Notes under the pieces: model-generated
What the model was told of the DNA's origin: nothing
Databases searched by the model: none
What the model saw: only the letters and a program-made list of their open reading frames with translations
Shown: positions 53,678 to 61,980 of the stretch, piece after piece
Position numbering within the stretch: position 1 is the first letter of the stretch
How the letters are laid out: every line of letters starts with the position of its first letter
DNA from: Clostridium saccharobutylicum DSM 13864
Lineage (GTDB): Bacteria; Bacillota; Clostridia; Clostridiales; Clostridiaceae
Length of the DNA stretch: 64,000 bases
Direction: 5' to 3'
Assembly (NCBI RefSeq): GCF_000473995.1
Contig: NC_022571.1
Span: 4,930,001-4,994,000 of the forward strand
Position numbers and translations under genes: made by a program

Positions 53678-55403
53678 TATTATCAGCTCCTTTCATTTGA
53701 GATTCATAAACTTCACGATATATAGCATTGGATTCTAACAACTCATTGTGAGTTCCAAAGCCATCTATTTTTCCATCATCTAATACAATAATTCTATCTG
53801 CATCTTCTACTGAAGAAATACGTTGTGCAATAATAATCTTAGTTGTATCTGGAATTGTTTCTTTAAATGCTTTTCTAATTAAAGCATCAGTTTTTGTATC
53901 TACGGCACTTGTTGAGTCATCTAATATTAATATTTTAGGTTTCTTAAGAAGAGCTCTTGCAATACATAATCTTTGTTTTTGTCCTCCAGATACGTTGCTT
54001 CCACCTTGTTCAATGTAAGTATCATATTTATGTGGGAAATTTTCAATAAATTCTTCTGCTTGAGCTTGTCTACAAGCTTTGATTATTTCTTCATCAGTTG
54101 CATCCTTTTTCCCCCATCTTAGATTTTCTTTTATTGTTCCAGAAAATAATACATTCTTTTGTAATACCATTGAAACTTCATCTCTAAGAGTTTCTATATC
54201 ATAATTTCTTACATCAACTCCGCCGACTTCAACATTTCCATCTGTTGTGTCATACAATCTTGGAATAAGTTGAACCAATGTAGATTTAGCACTACCAGTT
54301 CCGCCTATGATACCTATAGTTTCACCCGAATTGATTTTAATATTTACATCTTCTAAAACACATTTATCCTTATTTTTGCTATATGAAAAACTAACATTAT
54401 TAAATGCTATAGATCCATCTTTTACTTCACAAATTGGATTTTCACAATTTGTTAGATCACTTTTTTCATCTAATACTTCTATAATTCTTTCTGCTGATGA
54501 TTTTGACATAATTACCATTACAAATACAAAAGACATCATCATAAGACTTATCATTATATTAGTTGTATAAGCAAACATACTCATTAACTCTCCAGTTGTC
54601 ATTGTATTCGAAACAATCATCTTTGCTCCAAGCCAAGATAAAAGTAAAATACAAGTATAAACTGCAAATTGCATTGCTGGTGCATTAATTATTATTAACT
54701 TTTCAGCTCTTATAAAGAATTTATATAAAGTTTCAGATGCTTTGTAAAACTTATTTGTTTCATGATCTTCTCTTACATAAGCCTTTACAGTTCTAATCGC
54801 AGTTAGATTTTCTTGTACACTTGCGTTTAGATCATCATACTTCTTAAAAACTTCCATGAAATATGGATGCGCTTTTGTCATTATAAAATACAATGCAGCA
54901 CCTAAAAAAACTATTGCTCCCAAAAATACTAAGGCTAATTTTGCATTGATATAAAAGCTCATTGCCATTGCAAAAATAAGCATAAACGGTGCTCTAACAA
55001 ACATTCTTATCAACATTTGAAACGCATTTTGAACATTTGTTACATCTGTTGTAAGTCTAGTTATAAGTCCAGCTGTAGAATACTTGTCTATATTTGAAAA
55101 AGAATATTCTTGAATGTTGTAATACATTCCTCTCCTCAAATTTCTTGCAAAACCAGTTGATGCACTTGCGGCATATTTCCCCGATAAAGCACCACATGCA
55201 AGAGATATAAATGATACGCATATCATTATAGCTCCATAAATATATACATATTTCATATCAGCTTTGTTTACTCCATTATCAATTATTAATGACATTATAA
55301 GTGGAATAATTGTTTCCATTATTGCTTCAAGGCCAACAAATATTGGAGTGAGAATAGTATCTCTTTTAAACTCCGCTATATAATTTGTTAATTTTTTTAT
55401 CAT
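53664..55403 (-). CDS. ABC exporter, degenerate half (LmrC/BmrC-like)
   Basis: 579-residue TMD-NBD half transporter. Six TM helices lie in 1-320; the NBD has Walker A GGTGSAKSTLVQ, with Ala before Lys where Gly is usual, signature VSGGQKQRL and Walker B LILDDSTSAVD with Asp instead of the catalytic Glu. This is the noncatalytic site of heterodimeric ABC exporters such as BmrCD, LmrCD and TM287/288. AGGAGG RBS before ATG 55403; a MarR operator copy at 55417 lies just upstream. Substrates are unknown; multidrug efflux is the family role. Confidence 0.92.
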   Translation of the reverse strand: MIKKLTNYIAEFKRDTILTPIFVGLEAIMETIIPLIMSLIIDNGVNKADMKYVYIYGAIMICVSFISLACGALSGKYAASASTGFARNLRRGMYYNIQEYSFSNIDKYSTAGLITRLTTDVTNVQNAFQMLIRMFVRAPFMLIFAMAMSFYINAKLALVFLGAIVFLGAALYFIMTKAHPYFMEVFKKYDDLNASVQENLTAIRTVKAYVREDHETNKFYKASETLYKFFIRAEKLIIINAPAMQFAVYTCILLLSWLGAKMIVSNTMTTGELMSMFAYTTNIMISLMMMSFVFVMVIMSKSSAERIIEVLDEKSDLTNCENPICEVKDGSIAFNNVSFSYSKNKDKCVLEDVNIKINSGETIGIIGGTGSAKSTLVQLIPRLYDTTDGNVEVGGVDVRNYDIETLRDEVSMVLQKNVLFSGTIKENLRWGKKDATDEEIIKACRQAQAEEFIENFPHKYDTYIEQGGSNVSGGQKQRLCIARALLKKPKILILDDSTSAVDTKTDALIRKAFKETIPDTTKIIIAQRISSVEDADRIIVLDDGKIDGFGTHNELLESNAIYREVYESQMKGADNSESK

Positions 55404-55416
55404 AATCTTCCTCCTT

Positions 55417-55438
55417 ATTTGTTAGGTTTCTAACTAAT
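55417..55438 (-). promoter_or_regulatory. MarR operator 2, before the ABC genes
   Basis: ATTTGTTAGGTTTCTAACTAAT differs by one base from the copy at 56069-56090. It lies 14 bases upstream of the exporter start codon, at the ribosome site edge. Confidence 0.8.
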
Positions 55439-55445
55439 AAATGTT

Positions 55446-55608
55446 TAGGCACAATCAAAAAAATAACAAGTCCATCTGACAGCATATTTTTCATCATTCT
55501 TCGTCAGCAGATTGCCCTAATAGGCTCGCTATAAAGCCAATCTACCTCCTTGTCTGATAAAAAATATTCATGACAGATTGGACTTGTTATTTTCTTTCAT
55601 GTGCCTTA
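55446..55608 (+). repeat. Copy J of the palindromic repeat (163 bp)
   Basis: TAGGCACAATCAAAAAAATA...CAAGTCCA and TTGGACTTGTTATTTTCTTT, ending CATGTGCCTTA. The inner CAGATTGCCC/CCAATCTA arms and the TAATAGGCTCGCTATA loop are among the best preserved. It separates the marR gene from the ABC operon. Confidence 0.92.
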
Positions 55609-55619
55609 AAAAAATTGCA

Positions 55620-56051
55620 TTAATCAGCAATTTTTTCTGACAATCTATCAATTAAAGAAATTAATATATGTATCTCATCTTCGTTGAGTTCCTCTTTTAA
55701 AGATTTTTCAAACGCAACGATAAAATCATATACATTTCTTTGAATTTCTAATCCTTTTTCTGTAGATATTATCTTCTTAAGCCTTGCATCTTCAGAAACG
55801 CTCACCCTTTGTATGTATCCATTCTTCTCCATAAGCTGAAGTACACTAGTTACTGAAGAACGTCTAATATCAAGTTCTTCTTCTATGTCCTTTTGTAATA
55901 TATCCCTGTTTCTAGAATGATAGCATATATATCCAAGAATTCTAGCTTGAACGCCTGTCAAACCATACTTTGAAGCTTCTTTATCTATTCTTCTATGAAT
56001 TCTCTTAGCTAGTATACCTACCTTTTTACCAATACGTATTTCACTATCCAT
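55620..56051 (-). CDS. MarR-family transcriptional regulator
   Basis: 143-residue winged-helix repressor: YGLTGVQARILGYICYHSRN, then DIEEELDIRRSSVTSVLQLMEKNGYIQRV (recognition helix) and EDARLKKIISTEKG (wing). ATG 56051 has AGGAG 8 bases upstream; a TTG at 56069 lies inside the operator. It is followed on the same strand by the ABC exporter genes; matching operators before both indicate autoregulation and control of the exporter. Confidence 0.9.
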   Translation of the reverse strand: MDSEIRIGKKVGILAKRIHRRIDKEASKYGLTGVQARILGYICYHSRNRDILQKDIEEELDIRRSSVTSVLQLMEKNGYIQRVSVSEDARLKKIISTEKGLEIQRNVYDFIVAFEKSLKEELNEDEIHILISLIDRLSEKIAD

Positions 56052-56068
56052 ATTTTCTTCTCCTATCA

Positions 56069-56119
56069 ATTTGTTAGGTTTCTAACAAATATCATAATTT
56101 AAATCAGTTTATTTGTCAA
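56069..56119 (-). promoter_or_regulatory. marR promoter and operator 1
   Basis: TTGACA (56119-56114), a 17-base spacer and TATGAT (56096-56091) on the minus strand, followed immediately by ATTTGTTAG-GTTT-CTAACAAAT (56069-56090), a perfect 9-bp-arm palindrome at the transcription start. Confidence 0.88.
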
Positions 56120-56317
56120 TAATACATTTTCACTTTATATAAAATTCAAAAAATATGAGATTGCTACACTCTTGAATATCATTAATAACATTTTTACAAT
56201 CAAAAGTAAAACAACCTCATATCACTAATTACATAGCTATTAATATTTAAAAACAATTCGCTTACAGCTTAAATAATTTCTTTACAATTTTTACTCTTTA
56301 AATTTTAATCCCATGAA

Positions 56318-57523
56318 TCATTCATTTCCAACAGCCTCATTCTTATATATTTTTCTGTCTTTTCTAACTAGAAATATAGTTCCAATAAGAATAAAGGTAG
56401 CCATAATATATGGTAGATTTATCTGTTTATCAAATAGGTAGCCAGCCATAATAGGTCCAACTATACTCCCCATACTAGTATAAGTTGTGTTCAATCCAGA
56501 AACAAATCCCTGTTCATCACTTCCAGCTTCATTTGAAAGCAATGTGGTTACTGTTGGTCTTAAAAATGAATTAAATGCAAAGAATATTGAAGATACTATT
56601 AAAAGATAGATAAAATTAACTTTTACTATCATTAATAAAAGTCCAATTGCACTCATTAGTAACGAAAATCTAATCAAATTATGTTCACCAAAGCATTTTA
56701 TTGCTTTTTCAATAAGCCACATCTGAGTAACAATACCAATAGCCGCTCCTAATGTTATTAAAATTGAAATATCTCTCGATGTAAATCCATATCTATTTTC
56801 AACATATAAAGAATAAACCGTCTCAAAACTAATTAATCCTAAAGTCATCACAAATATAATTAATAGATATCTAAAATATGATTTACGAACAGATTGTACA
56901 AGCTGATTAATTATAGATTCCTGCTTTTCTGATTTCTTTGCCATATTTCTTTTTTCTAAAGATAAAGTTTCCGGTAATATAAAAGTTAATAAAGTTGAAA
57001 TAAAACTTAGCGCTGACGCAAAAAAATATGGCATTCGTATTCCATATTGAGCTATAATTCCTCCTATTCCAGGTCCCAATACAATTCCCAAATTCATTGC
57101 AGCACTTAAGTACCCCATTCCCTTTGCACGAGTTTCTTTTGTAGTAATGTCTGCTACATATGCAAGAACAGAAGGAATCATAATTCCCACTCCAATTCCT
57201 CCTACAATTCTAGCTATATATAGAAGCATTAATGTGTGTGAAATTGCAAATATAAAATCGGAAATAACCGTAAAAAATAACCCACATAAAATCATTATTT
57301 TTCTTCCATGCTTATCTGATAAACTTCCACCTATAGGTGAAAAAACAAATTGTGCCGCTCCAAAAGCAGCTACTAAATACCCTGCTGCAGTACCAGCTGC
57401 ATTAAATTGTTTTAGATAATCAGGTAATATAGGAATAACCATCCCTTGACCTAATAAAGCAATAAACAAATTAAGCATTAATAAGAACAGCGGGAGCATT
57501 TTTCTAGTATTTGAATTAGACAT
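56318..57523 (-). CDS. MFS multidrug efflux transporter
   Basis: 401 residues with 12 predicted TM helices. Motif A GGSLSDKHGRKIM (about 62-74) is present, and the antiporter motif C (GIVLGPGIGGIIA, about 150-162) points to drug/H+ antiport in the 12-TMS NorA/TetA/Bmr group. No soluble domains. RBS GGAGG before ATG 57523. It lies upstream of the marR gene on the same strand, 266 bp away. Substrates cannot be predicted. Confidence 0.88.
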   Translation of the reverse strand: MSNSNTRKMLPLFLLMLNLFIALLGQGMVIPILPDYLKQFNAAGTAAGYLVAAFGAAQFVFSPIGGSLSDKHGRKIMILCGLFFTVISDFIFAISHTLMLLYIARIVGGIGVGIMIPSVLAYVADITTKETRAKGMGYLSAAMNLGIVLGPGIGGIIAQYGIRMPYFFASALSFISTLLTFILPETLSLEKRNMAKKSEKQESIINQLVQSVRKSYFRYLLIIFVMTLGLISFETVYSLYVENRYGFTSRDISILITLGAAIGIVTQMWLIEKAIKCFGEHNLIRFSLLMSAIGLLLMIVKVNFIYLLIVSSIFFAFNSFLRPTVTTLLSNEAGSDEQGFVSGLNTTYTSMGSIVGPIMAGYLFDKQINLPYIMATFILIGTIFLVRKDRKIYKNEAVGNE

Positions 57524-57727
57524 TTTGACCTCCTAAGTTTTATTTAAATATATAGTTCACGCAATGTAAACTATTATAAATTTAATTTTAATATTTGTAA
57601 ATGTAATTTAACATTTATGGAATATACCGTAAAAAGTAAAATCTCATGCTAATTCTTTCATATAATATTATACATATTTTATTGATTATAATATTTCACT
57701 TATGAATTACAGTAATAATCTAATCTT

Positions 57728-57818
57728 GAACAAGAAAATCTGCTTCGCAGACTGTGAGTTTCGTCTATTTCTAAAAGTTATCTATATATTTGACTGCATT
57801 ATAATTTTCTAAAAAATA
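57728..57818. repeat. Second repeat family, copy 2 (~90 bp)
   Basis: Matches 20815-20900 in CTGCTTCGCAGACTGTGAGT, TTTCTAAAAGTTAT and TTTGACTGCATTATAATTTT. The small hairpin keeps compensating bases (CTGCTTCGCAG against CTGCTTTGCAG). A terminator follows directly on its right, as in copy 1. Confidence 0.8.
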
Positions 57819-57855
57819 AAAAAGCTACAGCCATTATTTCTCTAGACTGTAACTT
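57819..57855 (-). terminator. Terminator beside repeat copy 2
   Basis: AGTTACAGTCT pairs with the GGCTGTAGCT side around an AT loop, with TTTTTTATTTTTT on the minus strand. The transcript it ends is probably from the region to the right. Confidence 0.65.
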
Positions 57856-57871
57856 TTACATAATATTATTA

Positions 57872-58034
57872 TAAGGCACATTCACATAAATATTAAGTCC
57901 ATTTACCAACCTATTTTCCATCATACTGCGTCAGCAAATTGACCTAATAGACCCACTATGAGGACAATTTACCTCCTTGCCTGATAAAAAATATCCATGT
58001 CAAATTGGACTTATTATTTGTTTTCATGTGCCTG
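57872..58034 (+). repeat. Copy K of the palindromic repeat (163 bp)
   Basis: TAAGGCACATTCACATAAAT and TTGGACTTATTATTTGTTTT, ending CATGTGCCTGA. The inner CAGCAAATTGACCTAATAGA and CTATGAGGACAATTTAC arms are clear. It borders the partition locus. Confidence 0.9.
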
Positions 58035-58053
58035 ATATTTCACAAAAATTATT

Positions 58054-58215
58054 TTATATGGTGTTTATACTAACATTACCTTATAAATTGACTTATCCAG
58101 TTAAATATATATTTTTTTATTCTTTTGTATATAGATTATATGGCATCATCCTACTATAGACTTATTCTCAATTATATTCATGTATATATTGTACTACTTG
58201 TCTATACGTAATATA
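58054..58215. repeat. Iteron-like parC candidate X (right of parR)
   Basis: It aligns over its whole length with 59436-59602. Shared blocks: TATGG-T/C-G/A-TTTATAC, TTATTCTTTTGTATAT, TATGGCAT, GTATATATTGTA and ATATATAAAA. The TATGG words are spaced about 85 bp. It lies directly downstream of the parR-like gene. Confidence 0.7.
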
Positions 58216-58241
58216 TAAAATGCTGAAACATTATATACATA

Positions 58242-58505
58242 TTACCATTGTAACAATCTATCTATTTCATTTTCCTGTTCACTATCTATTGTTATAGTAT
58301 CCTTGTTTTCTTCAGCAGCTATTTCATTAGATGTGTCATTCGTAATATTTTTTACAGGTGATGTAATTATGGTTGATCTCATTTTCTCAGCTATCAATAT
58401 CGTTATGTATGCTGAAAAATCTAACCCAAGAGACTTTGCTTCTTTTGAGGCAAACTCTTTAATATGAGGTGCTAACGTAATTGTAGTCTTTATTTTTTTA
58501 CACAT
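58242..58505 (-). CDS. ParR-like ribbon-helix-helix protein
   Basis: 87 residues. The N-terminal part (KIKTTITLAPHIKEFASKEAKSLGLDFSAYITILIAEKM, about 5-43) fits a ribbon-helix-helix DNA-binding fold. The tail is acidic and flexible, ending EQENEIDRLLQW, suitable for actin contact in ParR adaptors. It overlaps the actin-like gene by 8 bp. Type II (parMRC) systems have this order and size, so it is the likely centromere-binding partner. Sequence identity to known ParR cannot be judged here. Confidence 0.72.
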   Translation of the reverse strand: MCKKIKTTITLAPHIKEFASKEAKSLGLDFSAYITILIAEKMRSTIITSPVKNITNDTSNEIAAEENKDTITIDSEQENEIDRLLQW

Positions 58506-59391
58506 TCTTACTCTTGCCTATTATGTCGTATGTTTTAACATTAACCATTTGGGCATCATCCAACACTTTATAATCACTTAAATAATCCCTAAGTAATAAA
58601 GCTCCTCCACCTATAAAAACAAATCTTGAATATTTTGATTGTTCTGGGAACGCCTGCTTTACAGCATTTATTATCTCTCCTGCTCGAATGCTTAAAACAT
58701 TATCTATGTCTTCTGCTACATTCACATCCTTACCTTCTACAAATATAGTTTTATCTGCAATTATCTGTTCAGCCTTCATTCGATTGGAATAATTTACACC
58801 ATACTTGGACAATTCTTGAAGCAGAACATCATAAGTAGCATTTACACCTAACGGATAGGTCCTACCCTCTTTAAATTGGCCATTACTCATATATGCTATG
58901 TCTAATGTACCTCCGCCTATATCTACTACTAATGTATCTCTTTCCACCAAAGATTTATCATATAAAAACAATCCTGCTGATTGAGGAAATACAATAACTT
59001 TAGTAATAGTAAAACATCTATTTTCTCCATTAAGCTTCATAAATACTCTTCTATTTTCAAGAGCTTTTATTAATGAGCTTTTTTGCTCAGCGAAAAACTG
59101 AGCAGGAAGTCCAGTTATAATTCTAATATTATTGTCTATTGTAGAATTCATAGTAGCGGCTATAGCTGTATATAAACAAATATGAAAAATTCCATCTTTA
59201 TCTCTAGATTGTTCAGTACTAGTAAAACCATCATCATTACCAATCAAATATACTTTATTATTATACTCTACTGTATATTTAGCCGTTTCTAACTCATGAA
59301 TCTTTTCTTTTACTGTAGACGAAAAAGATCCCTCCATGCTTTGTGCGATAAAGTTTGTTGTATTGTAACCTATATCTGCACTAATTCTCAT
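58498..59391 (-). CDS. ParM/StbA-like actin-family ATPase
   Basis: 297 residues with the actin/Hsp70 fold: phosphate 1 motif ADIGYNTTNFI (about 4-14), phosphate 2 VVDIGGGTLDIAYM (about 160-173), adenosine motif FVFIGGGALLL (about 263-273). Length and pattern match ParM/StbA plasmid-segregation filaments, not MreB or FtsA. ATG 59391 has GGGGGA 6 bases upstream. It is followed by the overlapping RHH gene, with iteron-like sequences on both sides (58054, 59436). On a chromosome it suggests an integrated plasmid or phage-plasmid remnant, or a domesticated cytoskeletal filament. Confidence 0.85.
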   Translation of the reverse strand: MRISADIGYNTTNFIAQSMEGSFSSTVKEKIHELETAKYTVEYNNKVYLIGNDDGFTSTEQSRDKDGIFHICLYTAIAATMNSTIDNNIRIITGLPAQFFAEQKSSLIKALENRRVFMKLNGENRCFTITKVIVFPQSAGLFLYDKSLVERDTLVVDIGGGTLDIAYMSNGQFKEGRTYPLGVNATYDVLLQELSKYGVNYSNRMKAEQIIADKTIFVEGKDVNVAEDIDNVLSIRAGEIINAVKQAFPEQSKYSRFVFIGGGALLLRDYLSDYKVLDDAQMVNVKTYDIIGKSKNV

Positions 59392-59435
59392 TTTTTAATC
59401 CCCCTTTTTCATTTAAATATCCTATTAGAATACTT

Positions 59436-59602
59436 TTGTATGGCATTTATACCACTGTTTTCTTATATATAACTCATCTAAATTAAATGTATATTTTTTT
59501 ATTCTCTTGTATATTCTTCATATGGTATTTATACCTCTATCACCTTATGAATATTAATGCACGTATATATTGTATTAATTGCCTATACATAATATATAAA
59601 AC
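59436..59602. repeat. Iteron-like parC candidate Y (left of parM)
   Basis: TATGGCATTTATACC and TATGGTATTTATACC are 85 bp apart, with TTGTATATTCTTCATATGG and GTATATATTGTA nearby. It aligns with candidate X. Its position directly before parM matches parC in parMRC loci and could also hold the promoter. Confidence 0.75.
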
Positions 59603-59609
59603 AATATCT

Positions 59610-59792
59610 CTATTCTTTTAACTTATCTAAACCTAAATCAATTTCTTCACTTAATTCAGATTTATTAATTGTTTTCATTAAGTTAAAAAGCATGAATTCG
59701 GTAATTGTCATCCCTTGTTTCCGTGCCATTCTTTTTATGGCCATCTTCTGCTCTGTCGTAACTCTAAGCATGATCGTTGCATCTTTCATCAT
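59610..59792 (-). CDS. Arc/CopG-like ribbon-helix-helix protein, 60 residues
   Basis: Start MMKDATIMLRVTTEQKMAIK gives the beta strand and first helix, and ARKQGMTITEFMLFNLMKTI the second helix, as in Arc/DUF6290-type or CopG proteins. RBS AGGAGG before ATG 59792. A palindromic site lies just upstream (59820-59851), so it is probably autoregulated. Its relation to the parM locus (regulator, second centromere binder or lone antitoxin) is open; no toxin gene is adjacent. Confidence 0.78.
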   Translation of the reverse strand: MMKDATIMLRVTTEQKMAIKRMARKQGMTITEFMLFNLMKTINKSELSEEIDLGLDKLKE

Positions 59793-59819
59793 GTACCTCC
59801 TAGTCTACATAATGTATAT

Positions 59820-59851
59820 AATGTATATATTGTATTTACAATATATACATT
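59820..59851 (-). promoter_or_regulatory. Palindromic operator before the RHH gene
   Basis: AATGTATATATTGTA-TT-TACAATATATACATT is a perfect 15-bp-arm palindrome. GTATATATTGTA also occurs once in each parC candidate (X and Y), so one protein may bind all three. Confidence 0.75.
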
Positions 59852-60052
59852 AGCACAACTAGTCCGAAGTTTTTGTAAAAATATGGAATGCATATTAAAG
59901 AATCACTCGACTTGTTTCGTATTATTTTATTGTTTATCATTTAATTGTAGTACTTCTAGAAATATTTTGATTTGCAAAAAATAAGAAGTATCTGCTTAGA
60001 TACCTCCTATAATTCTAATTTTTATATAATCTACTTTTAAATTTATTATGTT

Positions 60053-60214
60053 ATGCAAATTCAAAAAATAATAAATCAATCTGATCTAGAGTCCTATTTT
60101 CCACCATTCTGCCTCAACAGATTGACTTACTAGACTAGCTATGAGATTACGCTGCTCCCTTTTATGAAAATAATCATGGCATTTTGGACTTGTTATTTTC
60201 TTTTATATGACTTA
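60053..60214 (+). repeat. Copy L of the palindromic repeat
   Basis: The left end is diverged (TCAAAAAATAATAAATC); the right end TTGGACTTGTTATTTTCTTT, followed by TATATGACTTA, and inner AACAGATTGACTTACTAGAC and AGCTATGAGATT are clear. Confidence 0.75.
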
Positions 60215-60365
60215 TTATTTGTTTCCTGTTTGTTCATTTTGATTTGTAGCTTGTCTAACATTAATGTTTGAAATAGTTTGATTATCCTTATCTGAATATG
60301 TTATTTGAAGTATGTCACTTTCCCCAAAGAAGCCGTTTCTTTGGGGAGTTACATCCCAAATTTAA
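60215..60365 (-). pseudogene. Possible gene remnant next to repeat copy L
   Basis: About 48 codons are open on the minus strand without ATG, reading WDVTPQRNGFFGESDILQITY and ending TNQNEQTGNK. The composition looks like the C-terminal end of a real protein. It contains a perfect hairpin CCCCAAAGAA/TTCTTTGGGG. It could equally be a chance open frame. Confidence 0.3.
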
Positions 60366-60446
60366 ATTACGAATTGTTTATATAAAAAAACACTAGATAT
60401 TATATCCAGTCTAAATAGTATTTCTTTTAACATATTCTATATAATT

Positions 60447-60713
60447 TTATACAGATTTAATCTCATCAATATATTTTTGCAATTCTTTTAATTTCATTCT
60501 TCTTTTCTTTATCTTCTCATTAGATTCATTAACTATCTTTTTCACATCAACAGGATCCCCATAATTAATTTTATCTTTTAGCTCAGCTTCAGCTATCTTT
60601 ATTTTCAAACTATTTATTTGGCTGGCTATTGCAGAATATAGTACATCAATCTCTTTTATAACTTTTTCTGCCGCTTTCTCTTTTGCAACTTCATTTGATA
60701 TTTCTCTATCCAT
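60447..60713 (-). CDS. Small coiled-coil protein, unknown
   Basis: 88 residues, highly charged (many K and E) and predicted helical throughout: EVAKEKAAEKVIKEIDVLYSA, then KIKIAEAELKDKINYGDP, then KIKKRRMKLKELQKYIDEI. This heptad-like pattern suggests a coiled coil. GGGGGGA lies 7 bases before ATG 60713. I do not recognise a family. It lies in the accessory stretch between the partition locus and the S66 peptidase. Confidence 0.7.
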   Translation of the reverse strand: MDREISNEVAKEKAAEKVIKEIDVLYSAIASQINSLKIKIAEAELKDKINYGDPVDVKKIVNESNEKIKKRRMKLKELQKYIDEIKSV

Positions 60714-60988
60714 GTCTTTCCCCCCTGATTATCCCTTTTTACCATATATATGTACTGTCTTGTAATGATATGATTTATAAAAATAACATTTCATATTATT
60801 AATATTTCCAATAAATTAATTATCAAATATTTGAGTAGCTTCATATAATATTTTAGTAATAATGAAAAAAGTTTTTAATAATTTCAGCTTCTGTTAGCAG
60901 CTGAATGATAAATATTAATTATAGGAAGGAGTAGTTTTTACAAAATTACAAGAACATATATTATACGTTATTTAGAAGGTGAATTAAT

Positions 60989-61912
60989 ATGGCAACAAAA
61001 CCACAAATTTTACGTCCAGGGGATACAGTGGGAATAGTTACTTTAGGAAGTCCATTATATGAGAATGTTATTAATGCTCGTATACAAACTCTTCAGAATT
61101 TTGGTCTTAAAGTAGTTTTAGGGAAATACGTATATTCTTATAATGGATATCTTGCAGCCACAGAACAACAAAGAGCTTCAGATTTAATGGATATGTTTAA
61201 AAATCCTGATGTAAAGGCGATTATTCCTTCAAGAGGTGGAGTTGGTGTTGCAGGCATTATACCGTATCTTGATTTTTCTGTTATCGCACAAAATCCTAAA
61301 ATTGTTACAGGATATAGTGATATAACAATTTTACTAAATGCTTTGTATACATTAGCTGATTTAATTACTTTTCATAGTCTTCTTTTAATAGATTTTGAGG
61401 CAACCACACCTGAATACAACTTTAACCAATTCTTTACTGCAACAGCTACACTCACCTCACCAAGGCAACTCGAAAACCCTCCTGAAATCCCTCTAATAAG
61501 TAGAGTTCCTGGAAATGTAACAGGTCCTATAGTAGGCGGTAACCTTACATCCTTTGTAGATAACCTTGGTACTCCATTTGAAGTCGATACAAAAGGAAAG
61601 ATAATCTTAATCGAGGATGTTCATGAACCTGTTAATACAATCTACAGATATATTAACCACCTAATATTAGCTGGTAAATTTAAAGATTGTGCAGGTATTA
61701 TTATGGGAGAATGCTCACAGTGTGTAACTGCATATGATAAGTCATATGACGACTTAATTGATGAAGTTATGGTACCACTAAATAAACCTCTAATGACAAA
61801 TTTAGCATCAGGGCATGGCAAATACAAAATGGCTATACCTATAGGTGCTCAAGCTAACCTCAACACTTATAACAATACATTAACAGTGCTTGAACCAACA
61901 GTTCATATATAA
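60989..61912 (+). CDS. S66-family LD-carboxypeptidase / MccF-like
   Basis: 307 residues. The start PQILRPGDTVGIVTLGSP and IIPSRGGVGVAGIIPYLDF are S66 hallmarks. Catalytic triad: Ser in TGYSDITILLNAL (about 113), Glu in ILIEDVHEPV (about 210) and His in NLASGHGKYKMAI (about 273). Members cleave LD-tetrapeptides in peptidoglycan recycling or hydrolyse microcin C-type nucleotide peptides (self-immunity). No microcin genes are near, so recycling is more likely, but MccF-type detoxification is possible. RBS AAGGTG near ATG 60989. Confidence 0.9.
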   Translation: MATKPQILRPGDTVGIVTLGSPLYENVINARIQTLQNFGLKVVLGKYVYSYNGYLAATEQQRASDLMDMFKNPDVKAIIPSRGGVGVAGIIPYLDFSVIAQNPKIVTGYSDITILLNALYTLADLITFHSLLLIDFEATTPEYNFNQFFTATATLTSPRQLENPPEIPLISRVPGNVTGPIVGGNLTSFVDNLGTPFEVDTKGKIILIEDVHEPVNTIYRYINHLILAGKFKDCAGIIMGECSQCVTAYDKSYDDLIDEVMVPLNKPLMTNLASGHGKYKMAIPIGAQANLNTYNNTLTVLEPTVHI

Positions 61913-61980
61913 GAGTATATAAAAGATTTTTTATATACATTGAATCATTTTTTAATTCACATTTTTTATTTTTTCACAAA

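Noticed and set aside
57977-58159. 60-residue plus-strand frame across repeat copy K
   Set aside because: It begins inside the repeat and runs into the iteron-like sequence; no RBS.
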